A stretch of DNA of 44,965 nucleotides from Faeciplasma sp045660445 (GCA_045660445.1 JAZRDR010000002.1:1-44965), one strand, 5' to 3'; shown: positions 24,729 through 32,640, counted from the first letter of the stretch. The notes: a model not told the origin generated them from the sequence alone. Translations and numbers: made by a program.

Positions 24729-25409
24729 TTATACCTTCCCTCTCAGCTGGATCGACCACACACCGTCATTTCCCAGAATGACGTGATCGTTAAGGCAAAT
24801 ATCGACCGAGGCCAGCAGCTGAGTTATTCGCTCGGTGACAATATAATCCTCGGAAGAGGGGGTGCAGTTTCCGCAGGGATGGTTATGAGCTAAAATACAG
24901 CTTTGACAGTCACAAGCCAAAACCTCGGTCATGATCTTTCTTGCATCGACTGACACCTGCGAGGCATCGTTTCCAAGAACAGCACAAACACGAAGCACTT
25001 CAAAATCCTCGCTAGCGCATATAAGCTTGACAGTCTCATGCTCGGCTCCGAAATATTCTGCAGCCAAAAAGTCTTTAAGTCTTTCATAAGAGGAAAGGTC
25101 TGCTCCTGCTGTTTTAGACTGGGCATATTTTGCACAAACCTGCGGCAAAAGCTTAATAAATGCCGCAGCAGCTTCTGTCATTTGGGGAACCTCGCACAGA
25201 GATTCATATGTAGCTGCAAAAACTCCTCCCAAAGAGCCGTATCTTATTAAAAGCGAGTGAGTGCACTCGATCGCGGTGGCTGTGGGAAGCGAATAGAAAA
25301 GGATAAGTTCAAGCTTTTGCAGCTCGCTAAGCGAAGCGAACCCTTTTTGAGCATATTCATTTTTCAGTTGTTCTTTATAGTTGTGTGCTGAAAGCTCCAA
25401 GCGTTTCAC
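24729..25409 (-). CDS. RadC-like protein with intact JAMM motif
   Basis: A 226-residue protein of the RadC/UPF0758 group. The N-terminal half (about 1-95) matches the usual helical region, but the helix-hairpin-helix turn reads VPQMTEAAAAF (74-84) and has lost its GxG. The C-terminal MPN/JAB domain has a perfect metalloprotease signature: H175-x-H177-P-x-G-x3-P184-S185-x2-D188. The molecular role of bacterial RadC proteins is unsettled, and the name reflects history, not a proven repair function. The start overlaps nothing and has a weak ribosome site (TTGGAGTGAAACGC). It is divergent from a second RadC-like gene. Confidence 0.85.
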   Translation of the reverse strand: MKRLELSAHNYKEQLKNEYAQKGFASLSELQKLELILFYSLPTATAIECTHSLLIRYGSLGGVFAATYESLCEVPQMTEAAAAFIKLLPQVCAKYAQSKTAGADLSSYERLKDFLAAEYFGAEHETVKLICASEDFEVLRVCAVLGNDASQVSVDARKIMTEVLACDCQSCILAHNHPCGNCTPSSEDYIVTERITQLLASVDICLNDHVILGNDGVWSIQLRGKV

Positions 25410-25431
25410 TCCAAGTTAATGATATAAGGTC

Positions 25432-25516
25432 ATTATACCAAATGAATGCTATTTTTACAAGCATATGGTACAAAAACCTTTCGTATCTTGACAAAGCATA
25501 TCGATTTTGAGATAAT
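25432..25516. promoter_or_regulatory. Divergent promoters of the two RadC-like genes
   Basis: Minus strand: TTGTAA (25455-25460), 17 bases, TATAAT (25432-25437). Plus strand: TTGACA (25488-25493), 17 bases, GATAAT (25511-25516). The two -35 boxes are 27 bases apart, and AAGCATAT occurs as a direct repeat beside each. No LexA-type box was recognised. Confidence 0.65.
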
Positions 25517-25541
25517 AACATCAAAAAAAGGGGGCGAGAAA

Positions 25542-26225
25542 ATGAGCGAAGATAATATTCACAGTGGACACAGATCAAGACTTAGACAACGATTCGTTTC
25601 GGACGGACTTGATTCATTTTTGCCCCATCAAATGCTTGAGCTTTTGCTGTTTTACGCTATCCCCAGAGGTGACACAAACGAGCATGCCCACAGACTTCTG
25701 AACGAATTCAAGACAGTATACCGAGTTTTTGATGCTGATATAGAAGCGCTTTGCAAGGTTAACGGAATTGGAAAGAATGCCGCTTCGCTTATAGGTCTCA
25801 TTCCTCAGATATATTCGGATTACGATAACATCAAAGCAAGCAGGCTTCCTCTTGATTCTTATCAGAAGATATGCAGATATTTTGAATCTTTATTCTTCGA
25901 GATGTGTAACGAGGCGATTTGCGTTGCGTGCTTGGATGACAATTTGGGAATAGTAAGACTTGCGACTCTTGACATTAAAAAGTGTGTTAGCTACACCGAC
26001 ATAACAAAACAGATACTTAACGAGCTTTTGAAGATAAACTGCACACAGTGCATGATTGCCGTGAACCGCCCCTATGACAGCAATGCACTGACCGAATCGG
26101 AATATACTCACATTGCCGCACTGAAAAATCACCTTTCGCTTCTTAACATTAAGCTTGCTGAATATATCATTTATGGCAACGACGGCATCAGACTTGTTAT
26201 GTATGAGCAGGAAAACAGCATATAA
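25542..26225 (+). CDS. RadC-like protein with degenerate JAMM motif
   Basis: A 227-residue paralogue of the divergent RadC-like gene. It begins with the family N-terminus (GHRSRLRQRFVSDGLDSF, then MLELLLFYAIPRGDTN). It retains a helix-hairpin-helix turn VNGIGKNAAS at about residues 73-82. At the JAMM position it reads AVNRPYDSNALTESEY (173-188), so both metal-binding histidines, the Pro-Ser and the aspartate are lost. The MPN domain is therefore expected to be catalytically dead. ATG 25542 follows GGGGGCGAG; the frame is open to 25446, but those codons cross the promoter. Confidence 0.82.
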   Translation: MSEDNIHSGHRSRLRQRFVSDGLDSFLPHQMLELLLFYAIPRGDTNEHAHRLLNEFKTVYRVFDADIEALCKVNGIGKNAASLIGLIPQIYSDYDNIKASRLPLDSYQKICRYFESLFFEMCNEAICVACLDDNLGIVRLATLDIKKCVSYTDITKQILNELLKINCTQCMIAVNRPYDSNALTESEYTHIAALKNHLSLLNIKLAEYIIYGNDGIRLVMYEQENSI

Positions 26226-26229
26226 AACA

Positions 26230-26268
26230 TTAAAAGCCTTATCGTTTTATCCGATAAGGCTTTTTTAT
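26230..26268. terminator. Bidirectional terminator between the RadC-like and GH3 genes
   Basis: AAAAGCCTTATCG (26232-26244) pairs with CGATAAGGCTTTT (26252-26264) as a perfect 13-bp stem. TTTTTT follows on the plus strand and a short T run on the minus strand. Confidence 0.92.
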
Positions 26269-26272
26269 TAGG

Positions 26273-28045
26273 TTAGATCCTTGCGTCCCAAAGTCCGCAG
26301 AAGCTGTCTATCGGATCACTTCCCTTGAAAGCGTCGTGTCCGGATACTAAAGCGTTAACCAAAGCGTCCATTGTAGAGGGCTTCGAGTCATAAGCATTGA
26401 TATAGGTTCTTAACTGAGGAGCGTCGGCAAGCATTGTGGGAGCATTTACACTGACACCGATTACGGGAAGCTCGAATACATACCACGGGATCTCCCCTCC
26501 GCCCTTGGACATTCCAAAGCTGGGTCTGCCGTTTGCAACGTCAAAGAGGGTTATTACAAGATCCTGCTCTGAAACGAAATCGCTTATTGCATTCTTGCCT
26601 GCAAAATAAAGATTAAGGCTGGGCTTTTCTCCTGCGGCGATCTGCTTTTTGATCTTTTCGATGGGGCTTTCGTAAATAAAAGCATCAAAGCCTTTTTCGA
26701 TAAGGCGATCCTTAAGCTCTTCGGCAGGGTTCTTGCGAGCTGTGCCTGAGCCCATAGCCAATTGGATAAGTGCATCCATTGCACCTGCAGCGCCCTTAAC
26801 GTATACGATCATAACTCTTTTGTACTTTTGGGGAGTGATGGGCAAAACGTCTTTATCCTTATATTTTACCAAGGTGATAGCATCACGGCTGATGGCATCT
26901 GATGCCTGCTTGTATTCTTCTTTTCCTAAAGCAGCCAAAGCCTCCGGTCCGGGAACAAGCTCTTCCTTGGACTTCTTGTTAAGGCCCATGTGAGCTTTAA
27001 GTCCCAATATTCTAGTAAGAGCTTCTGTCATTCTCTCCTCAGAAATCACGCCGGTGTTGTATGCATTGAGCATTGTTGCAAAGTCTTCATCGGGGTCGTT
27101 AAAGAATAAGAACATATCGCAGCCTGCATTGATTGCAAGAGGAAGCATTTCGCTTCTTGTCATTCTGTCTGTCATTGCAACCATGTGGGAAGCGTCGGTG
27201 ACTACCATGCCGTTGAAGCCGAGCTTTCCGCGCAAAAGACCGGTCATAATTTCGTGGCAGAGGGTTGCAGGGAGCATTTCTTCATCGGTGATGCCGGGCT
27301 TAACCTCGCGCATATATTCGGGCATCATTATATGTCCGCCCATGATAGCATCAAGGTCAGCATCAATAAGAGTCTTGTATACGTGGCCATAGGTTGCCAT
27401 CCACTCTTCTTCGTTAAGGCTGTTTATGTTATTTGCAAGGTGAGCATCTCTGAAATCCATACCGTTGCCGGGGAAATGCTTTGCAGCACAGGCAAAGCCT
27501 TCAATAGTGTGAGCACCTTCAAGATATGCTTTACTCATATCAGCAACTCTTTCGGGATCGTTACCGAAAGCACGGGCAACAACTTCGGTGTTTTCCCAAT
27601 TATAGTGAATGTCGCAAACGGGAGCGAAAGCCATGTTGCAGCCGATAGCGTGAGCTTCTTCGTTGGACATTCTGCCCAAGTCGTGAGCATACTGAGTGTT
27701 TCCTGTTGCACCGATCTTGATGCCGTTTGCGATGAATGTGCCGTCGTTACAAGCACCATTACCGCCTGCTTCGGTGTTGCAAGCTATGATAAGCGGAACC
27801 TTAGCATACTTCTGCAAAATTCTGTTCTGCATCTGAACAGCGGCGCCGGGCATTCCGTTATAGCGGCATCCGCCAAGGTGATACTTCTCCATAAGCTCCT
27901 TAAGGTAAGCTTCGTCAATTCCTGCTGTGAGCTGGAAGAAGAGCTGGCCAACCTTTTCTTCGGGAGTCATTTCGCTGATGGTTTTTTGAACCCACGCGAT
28001 ATCTTCATCGTTAAGATAATAGGGTTTTGCTTTCAAGTCGATCAT
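26273..28045 (-). CDS. Glycoside hydrolase family 3 (beta-N-acetylhexosaminidase/NagZ-like)
   Basis: A 590-residue GH3 protein. The N-terminal barrel (about 20-350) has ACNTEAGGNG, KHFPGNGMDFRDAHL at 189-203 and VVTDASHM at 281-288. Asp284 is the expected nucleophile. The Asp200-Ala-His202 pair matches the Asp-Ser-His acid/base dyad of NagZ-type enzymes, which points to N-acetylglucosaminides, muropeptides or chitin fragments. A C-terminal alpha/beta domain (about 400-560) follows. There is no signal peptide, so it is cytoplasmic. It lies 35 bases after a HAD gene in an apparent two-gene operon. Beta-glucosidase activity is an alternative. Confidence 0.87.
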   Translation of the reverse strand: MIDLKAKPYYLNDEDIAWVQKTISEMTPEEKVGQLFFQLTAGIDEAYLKELMEKYHLGGCRYNGMPGAAVQMQNRILQKYAKVPLIIACNTEAGGNGACNDGTFIANGIKIGATGNTQYAHDLGRMSNEEAHAIGCNMAFAPVCDIHYNWENTEVVARAFGNDPERVADMSKAYLEGAHTIEGFACAAKHFPGNGMDFRDAHLANNINSLNEEEWMATYGHVYKTLIDADLDAIMGGHIMMPEYMREVKPGITDEEMLPATLCHEIMTGLLRGKLGFNGMVVTDASHMVAMTDRMTRSEMLPLAINAGCDMFLFFNDPDEDFATMLNAYNTGVISEERMTEALTRILGLKAHMGLNKKSKEELVPGPEALAALGKEEYKQASDAISRDAITLVKYKDKDVLPITPQKYKRVMIVYVKGAAGAMDALIQLAMGSGTARKNPAEELKDRLIEKGFDAFIYESPIEKIKKQIAAGEKPSLNLYFAGKNAISDFVSEQDLVITLFDVANGRPSFGMSKGGGEIPWYVFELPVIGVSVNAPTMLADAPQLRTYINAYDSKPSTMDALVNALVSGHDAFKGSDPIDSFCGLWDARI

Positions 28046-28080
28046 TTCGGTCGTCTCCTTTATATATTTTTAACTTAGAA

Positions 28081-28932
28081 TTATTTTCCGCCGAGATTAG
28101 TCAAAAATTCGTTTATCTTTTCTTGCTGATAACCCTCGCCATAGCTCAGGTCAACAAGCTTATTAAAGCCAAGAGCGATAAACTCTTCCCAGCTTTCCTT
28201 TTCTTTTTTTACGAGAATGGGATAATAGTATACACCGTTTTGTTTGGCGGCATCATAGTCGCCGGGGGCATCACCACACATAAGCACTTTTTCCTTGGAG
28301 TAGCCTTTTTTAACAAGCTCTGAAATGCAAAAAGCTTTGCTTCCTGCATCCTGAGCAAGAACTATGTCGGTGTGCTCCAAAAGGCCGTATTGTTCCCATT
28401 CTTCAAGCACAGCGCCGAGGTTTGCACTTGAAACGATTGCGATATCGGCACGTTCGTGAGCGAACTTAAGAGCTTCACGCGCACCCTTGAACGGGAGCTT
28501 AAGCTCATCGGGAAGGGCTTTTATAGATTCGTTGACAGCCTTGCTCCACGAAAGAGCGTTTTTAAGTGAGATGCTGTTCGGTTTTTTCGCAACAGCATCG
28601 GAAAGAGCATCATTTGAAAGCTCGGGACTGTTTTGTGCCCAATCAAGCAAGGCTTCAATATCCTCGATTTTCGTGTAACGCTCGTTAATTTCGCTTAAAG
28701 CGAGAGCCAAGCCTTTAAAGCGGTTAATTCCGCGAGTCATTGTATATAGATTGATATCGTTCCAGCGAGAGAGGATATCATTCTCCCACTTTTCAAGATG
28801 CCATTCTTTAACCATGCAAGGGCCAAAGCATTTAAAGTGCTTGATATCCATCGTGTCCATCGCACAGCCGTCACTGTCGACACAAACGAGATAGTCCTTC
28901 GTTTTAACGAAGCTTGTCAAATCGCCAGCCAA
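28081..28932 (-). CDS. HAD-family hydrolase
   Basis: A 283-residue HAD hydrolase. Motif I is VDSDGCAMDTM (nucleophile Asp near residue 18), with a large helical cap (about 30-150), then IVSSANLG (motif II) and LMCGDAPGDYDAA (motif IV). ALSWSKAVNESI lies in the cap. The start is placed at TTG 28932, seven bases after GGAGAG; the frame is open to 28962 without a better ribosome site. Its promoter lies at 29001-29029. It is co-oriented with, and close to, the GH3 gene, so it may dephosphorylate a sugar phosphate released in the same pathway. That link is inference. Confidence 0.78.
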   Translation of the reverse strand: MAGDLTSFVKTKDYLVCVDSDGCAMDTMDIKHFKCFGPCMVKEWHLEKWENDILSRWNDINLYTMTRGINRFKGLALALSEINERYTKIEDIEALLDWAQNSPELSNDALSDAVAKKPNSISLKNALSWSKAVNESIKALPDELKLPFKGAREALKFAHERADIAIVSSANLGAVLEEWEQYGLLEHTDIVLAQDAGSKAFCISELVKKGYSKEKVLMCGDAPGDYDAAKQNGVYYYPILVKKEKESWEEFIALGFNKLVDLSYGEGYQQEKINEFLTNLGGK

Positions 28933-29000
28933 AAAAACACTCTCCAATCGGCAAAATGCCAATAATTACACAGCTAAAGCTGCAAAACATGTACGCATTT

Positions 29001-29029
29001 ATTATATCTAAAATACAAATTTTAAACAA
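29001..29029 (-). promoter_or_regulatory. Promoter of the HAD-GH3 unit
   Basis: On the minus strand, TTGTTT (29024-29029), 17 bases, TATAAT (29001-29006). Confidence 0.6.
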
Positions 29030-29069
29030 GGGACAGATCAAGAAATTTGTGACAAACCACGCCAAAGTT

Positions 29070-29099
29070 AAGCGGCACCGGTTTGTGCCGATGCCGCAA
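29070..29099 (-). terminator. Hairpin downstream of the carboxylesterase gene
   Basis: GCGGCATCGG pairs with CCGGTGCCGC on the minus strand (29088-29097 with 29072-29081, one G-U pair, 6-base loop). The T-tract after it is weak (TTAACTTT), so termination may be partial. Confidence 0.55.
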
Positions 29100-29105
29100 A
29101 GGATT

Positions 29106-30626
29106 TTATTTTAAAGAATCTTTAATTTTATCGATTATAATACGCTTGAACTTGGTTTCGTCATCATCGGGCTTAACTCCGTCAAGAGTGAAGTGAACAC
29201 CTTTGCTTTCAGCCTTGCCGTATTCTTCCCATCTGGGCATTTCAGTGCCGTCAATATCGGTTCCGTTGGGATCACCGGTTTTAATGAAGTTGCAATAATA
29301 GTTGCACATCTGGCGGGCAACGTCATAATACTTTCCTGTGAACGGACGGTGGCATTTTGCCAAAGTCTCGAAGAAGAACCAAAGCTCGCAGGAGTGGAAG
29401 CTTCCGGGGTTATCGTCGCCGGGCATTTCGATATCAAAGCTGTAATAATAGTGGCGCTTATCGCCTCCACGCTCGATATCGGCTTCGTAAAGTGCCTTGA
29501 CAGAGGCTTCAATTCCCTGAACGAAAGCATAATTCCCTCTTCCGTCGGTAGCTCTTGCTTCATCGCAAGAAAGGAAATCATCAGCCTTGTCGCCAAAGAT
29601 ATCCTTTGCCTTTGCCTCAAGATCAGCTTCCGATTCGGCGTGCAGCATACTCATAAATTCGTCCTTGGTGTTGCCTGCCATGATGTCGACATTTGCGTGC
29701 TTACCATCGCAATAGAGCTTCATGCTGTCGCCAAAGCAGAATTTATCATCCTGAACGGTGAAGAAGCGGGGGTTGGACTGTGCAAATTCGCCGTATTTAT
29801 TGCGGATATAGAAAGCGTCGAGCTTTCTTGCTTCTTCAATAGAATCGACACCCAAGAACTTAATAAAGTTCTCACCGTTCTTTTGAGCCATGTCAAATCC
29901 GCCTGCACGAATGGGGCCGCCCATTCCGTAGGGGCTTCTTATCATAGCGCTCTGAACGATCGCTCTTTTGAAAAGGCCGTAGTTATCAGGACAAGTCATC
30001 TGCGACATTACACTTCCGCCGCCTGCAGACTGACCTGCGATGGTAATGTTATCAGGATCGCCGCCGAAGGCTGCGATGTTGCGCTTTACCCACTTAAGTC
30101 CTGCCTGCTGATCAAGTGAACCGAAGTTTGCAGGAGCATCAGGCTGAGATGCTGTGAGCTCGGGATGTGCCAAGAATCCGAAAACGCCGATACGATAGTT
30201 AACGCTGACGAAGATGACTCCGCGGCGCGCAACGCGCTCACCGTCGAACTCCATTTCAGCAGGATATCCCCACTGAAGTCCTCCTCCGAAATACCAAACC
30301 AAAACGGGAAGCTTTTCATCGCCTGTTTTCGCAGGTGTCCAGATATTCAAGTATAAGCAATCCTCACCCATGGGGATCTTTGAATCGACGTGCCATTCAC
30401 GGTCGTAAAGGCCGTCGCTCAAGCCGGGAGTGTCCTGCATGGAGATGTTTGCAAAGCGGTAACATTCAAGGTCGCCTTCCCAATCTTTTGCAGGCTGAGG
30501 AGCACGCCAGCGATTCTCGCCAACGGGCGGTGCTGCAAAGGGAACGCCTTTAAAGGCTGTAATTCTGGGGTCGGCAGCTTCGATGCCCTTTACCCAGCCG
30601 TTTTCTGTTTTAACTCGTCTTAACAT
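29106..30626 (-). CDS. Type B carboxylesterase
   Basis: A 506-residue alpha/beta-hydrolase of the carboxylesterase/PnbA family. It starts with the family N-terminus (VKGIEAADPRITAFKGVPFA, then PPVGENRW). The EDCLYLNIW stretch is near residue 89, the oxyanion-hole VWYFGGGLQWG near 108, and the nucleophile elbow AGQSAGGGS with Ser200. The catalytic His is probably the one in GSFHSCELWFFF near 405. No signal peptide was seen. It follows the GH43 gene by 25 bases on the same strand, so the pair probably removes acyl groups and arabinose or xylose side chains from hemicellulose fragments. Confidence 0.88.
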   Translation of the reverse strand: MLRRVKTENGWVKGIEAADPRITAFKGVPFAAPPVGENRWRAPQPAKDWEGDLECYRFANISMQDTPGLSDGLYDREWHVDSKIPMGEDCLYLNIWTPAKTGDEKLPVLVWYFGGGLQWGYPAEMEFDGERVARRGVIFVSVNYRIGVFGFLAHPELTASQPDAPANFGSLDQQAGLKWVKRNIAAFGGDPDNITIAGQSAGGGSVMSQMTCPDNYGLFKRAIVQSAMIRSPYGMGGPIRAGGFDMAQKNGENFIKFLGVDSIEEARKLDAFYIRNKYGEFAQSNPRFFTVQDDKFCFGDSMKLYCDGKHANVDIMAGNTKDEFMSMLHAESEADLEAKAKDIFGDKADDFLSCDEARATDGRGNYAFVQGIEASVKALYEADIERGGDKRHYYYSFDIEMPGDDNPGSFHSCELWFFFETLAKCHRPFTGKYYDVARQMCNYYCNFIKTGDPNGTDIDGTEMPRWEEYGKAESKGVHFTLDGVKPDDDETKFKRIIIDKIKDSLK

Positions 30627-30651
30627 AGTGTCCTCCTTATATAGTCAATAA

Positions 30652-32049
30652 TCAATTAAGCTCGAATGATTTAAGATGCCCGCCGCCTGTGCCCTTGAAG
30701 TGAATGAAGATTGCATGAACACCGTCGGGCAAATCAATGGGAGCAGTATATTTTGTCCAGATGTTTGTTCCGTGAACGGTTATCTTGGCAAGCGGCTCGC
30801 CGTCGATAGAAGTCTTGATCTCGAAATCACCGTGTATATAAGCACGGGTGGTGATGCTGACTTCCTTGATACCCTCGCACTTGAAGTATTTAAAGCCTGC
30901 GACCATTCCGCGGTTGACGTTGCCGATATAACCCAAAACCTCGTCGCCATCCTTGCCGTCCTGCATTATCTTTGCGGCATTTCCGTGACGGGGATTGCCC
31001 TCGTCATCAAGCATAAAGAGATTGCAAGCCAAATATGCAGGGTGCTCCCCTCTGCCTTCTAAAGGTCCACCATTAAGTCCGCAGGAGGTCATTTCAACCT
31101 GCTTAATGCTTCCGTCAGCCTCGATCTTAAGCTTTTCGGCACATCCCTGACGGCTGAACCAAGAGCCGTTTGTCTGGCGGTGATAGAAGATGTACCATTC
31201 ACCGTTGATTTCTATCATACTGCCGTGATTATTGCCCGTTTGACCGACAGACATTCTTTCAGGCTTGCCGTTTGCAAGACCGATATCGCCATTGGAAACC
31301 AACACTCCGCCATAAGTGAAGGGGCCTCTGGGGTCGGAAGAGGTTGCATAACAAAGCTCGTGCATAACCTCGGAAGAATAGATGAAGTAATATGTATCGC
31401 CGATCTTTCTTATAGACGAAGCCTCGAAGAAGGCGTGATTTTCAAACGTTGTGCCTTTAGAATATTCATATCCAGGGACAACGAAGATAGGCTCTTCGAT
31501 AATTGTGAGCATATCGCTGTCCAAAACCGTTAACATCGAACCGTGGCGGGACTTATCCCCTCTTCCGCAGAAGCCGGTGTACATATAAGTCTTGCCGTTT
31601 TCGGTGATAACACCGGGGTCGAACTGAGGTTCGTCGCCGGGTCGGTTGCCCAAAAGGGTTCCGTCGGGATAGTGAACGTAGCCAAGGAATTCATATCTGC
31701 CTGCAGGAGTGTCGCAAACAGCAACGGATACATTATTGACTTTATCAAGAACATAATACAGATAGTATCTTCCGTCCGGTCCGACAGTTACGTCGGGAGC
31801 GTAGAGACACATACTTCTGTCGGGATTATAAGGATCGGAAATTGCAGGATAGATAACTCCTTCATATCGCCAATCGCCCAAATCATCAACGGGTGCCGAC
31901 CAGCAAACATAGTCGCCTTGGCAGAAAACGTATCCGTTATAAAGATCGTGCGAACCGTAAACATATACTCTGTCGCCAAAAACATAAGGTTCGCCGTCGG
32001 GGATATATTCCCAAGACGGGAGATAGGGGTTAAACGCTTGTTTTTTCAT
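30652..32049 (-). CDS. Glycoside hydrolase family 43 (xylosidase/arabinofuranosidase) with C-terminal CBM6-like domain
   Basis: A 465-residue GH43 five-bladed propeller enzyme. The catalytic triad positions are visible: Asp18 in YIPDGEPYVF, Asp86 in YAPDVTV, and Glu209 in FFEASSIRK; VYGSHDLYNG follows the first blade. The last 125 residues (YKYFKCEG-type region to HLKSFELN) look like a beta-sandwich carbohydrate-binding module of the CBM6 type. There is no signal peptide, so it probably acts on imported oligosaccharides. ATG 32049 has AGGAG upstream; the frame is open 17 codons further without support. It is first gene of a unit with the carboxylesterase. Confidence 0.9.
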   Translation of the reverse strand: MKKQAFNPYLPSWEYIPDGEPYVFGDRVYVYGSHDLYNGYVFCQGDYVCWSAPVDDLGDWRYEGVIYPAISDPYNPDRSMCLYAPDVTVGPDGRYYLYYVLDKVNNVSVAVCDTPAGRYEFLGYVHYPDGTLLGNRPGDEPQFDPGVITENGKTYMYTGFCGRGDKSRHGSMLTVLDSDMLTIIEEPIFVVPGYEYSKGTTFENHAFFEASSIRKIGDTYYFIYSSEVMHELCYATSSDPRGPFTYGGVLVSNGDIGLANGKPERMSVGQTGNNHGSMIEINGEWYIFYHRQTNGSWFSRQGCAEKLKIEADGSIKQVEMTSCGLNGGPLEGRGEHPAYLACNLFMLDDEGNPRHGNAAKIMQDGKDGDEVLGYIGNVNRGMVAGFKYFKCEGIKEVSITTRAYIHGDFEIKTSIDGEPLAKITVHGTNIWTKYTAPIDLPDGVHAIFIHFKGTGGGHLKSFELN

Positions 32050-32100
32050 AATTTTATCTCCTTTTGTGCGTCCGAGTTTGTGAAATAGTGCTAAAAACAT

Positions 32101-32128
32101 TATAATATATGCCGAGCATATTTGTCAA
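32101..32128 (-). promoter_or_regulatory. Promoter of the GH43-esterase operon with internal palindrome
   Basis: On the minus strand, TTGACA is followed after an 18-base spacer by TATAAT. The spacer contains a perfect inverted repeat, ATATGC-TCG-GCATAT. The -35 box also lies within one arm of a 13-bp inverted repeat (32123-32135) shared with a divergent promoter. Confidence 0.7.
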
Positions 32129-32187
32129 ATGTAAAAAGGAACTTTGAACAGTTTACATTTGACATTTTGGAATCGATGTGGTAGAAT
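32123..32187 (+). promoter_or_regulatory. Divergent promoter with 13-bp inverted repeat, facing tRNA-Leu
   Basis: On the plus strand, TTGACA (32159-32164), 17 bases, TAGAAT (32182-32187) faces the tRNA-Leu locus. TTTACATTTGACA (32152-32164), which contains this -35 box, is the exact inverted repeat of TGTCAAATGTAAA (32123-32135), which contains the -35 box of the GH43 promoter. The arms are 16 bases apart. Confidence 0.65.
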
Positions 32188-32230
32188 GAGTGAGCAAATG
32201 TGGGCTTGTCGCCCAATCGAGTTTGCGAAA

Positions 32231-32264
32231 TCATAACAACTTGATATTTGCGGGTGTGGCGAAT
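32231..32264 (+). pseudogene. Truncated 5' copy of tRNA-Leu with its upstream flank
   Basis: ATAACAACTTGATATTTGCG and the following GGTGTGGCGAAT repeat the sequence at 32381-32413, where tRNA-Leu begins, with only a few changes. The copy stops after about 15 bases of tRNA, so it is a broken remnant and cannot fold as a tRNA. Confidence 0.75.
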
Positions 32265-32298
32265 AGTAAATTCTCGCTTTCGCTCGAATTAACTATAG

Positions 32299-32365
32299 AA
32301 AAACGTCTCTCGGTGTGAAACACCTCGTGCTGAAGCACCGCCGTTTTTCGGTGCCTGCCGTTCAG
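32299..32365 (+). ncRNA. Possible structured leader RNA upstream of tRNA-Leu
   Basis: AAAAACG (32299-32305) can pair with CGTTTTT (32342-32348). They enclose two perfect small hairpins, GGTGT-GAA-ACACC (32312-32324) and GTGCT-GA-AGCAC (32327-32338). The second competes with an alternative stem, GCACC with GGTGC. This could be a small terminated RNA or a folded leader. No known RNA family was recognised. Confidence 0.4.
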
Positions 32366-32397
32366 TAAATGCGAAAGGCTATAACAATTTGATATTT

Positions 32398-32481
32398 GCG
32401 GGTGTGGCGGAATTGGCAGACGCGCCAGATTTAGGTTCTGGTGGCACCCCCGTGCAGGTTCAAGTCCTGTCACCCGCACCA
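32398..32481 (+). tRNA. tRNA-Leu (anticodon UAG)
   Basis: An 84-base tRNA with acceptor GCGGGTG/CACCCGC, discriminator A and encoded CCA. The anticodon stem is CCAGA/TCTGG around TTTAGGT (anticodon TAG). A long type II variable arm (TGGCACCCCCGTGC) is diagnostic of leucine tRNA. The T arm is GCAGG-TTCAAGT-CCTGT. All stems are sound. It reads CUA and probably other CUN codons. Truncated and decayed copies of its ends lie on both sides. Confidence 0.96.
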
Positions 32482-32520
32482 AGAAATCAGTTCGAGCTTT
32501 TGCTCGGGCTGATTTCTTTA
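32482..32520 (+). terminator. Hairpin after tRNA-Leu
   Basis: AGAAATCAG pairs with CTGATTTCT (32482-32490 with 32509-32517) and encloses CGAGC-TTTT-GCTCG. Only a short TTTA follows, so it is a moderate terminator. Confidence 0.7.
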
Positions 32521-32530
32521 TGAGATTGAT

Positions 32531-32635
32531 CGACGCAGGGCCGAGAATGCGAAGCATTCTCTTATTTTGCGCTTATCTATCCTGCACATTCAGCAAAACT
32601 ATGGCGCAAAATTGTTCAACAGTCCTGTCATCCGC
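32531..32635 (+). repeat. Degenerate repeat copy A with decayed tRNA 3' end
   Basis: This segment begins CGACGCAGGGCCGAGAAT and ends ATTGTTCAACAGTCCTGTCA. It is matched base-for-base over long parts by 32791-32897, 260 bases downstream. The tail resembles the T arm and acceptor end of tRNA-Leu with an inserted base. The open frames crossing it are not credible genes. Confidence 0.65.
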
Positions 32636-32640
32636 TTATC

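Noticed and set aside
24729..26225. SOS (LexA) control of the RadC-like pair
   Set aside because: No LexA-type box was recognised in the divergent promoter region; RadC naming alone is not evidence of a repair role.
27185..30119. Long antisense frames over the GH3 and esterase genes
   Set aside because: Shadows of catalytically complete genes; compositionally odd products rich in Cys, His and Val.
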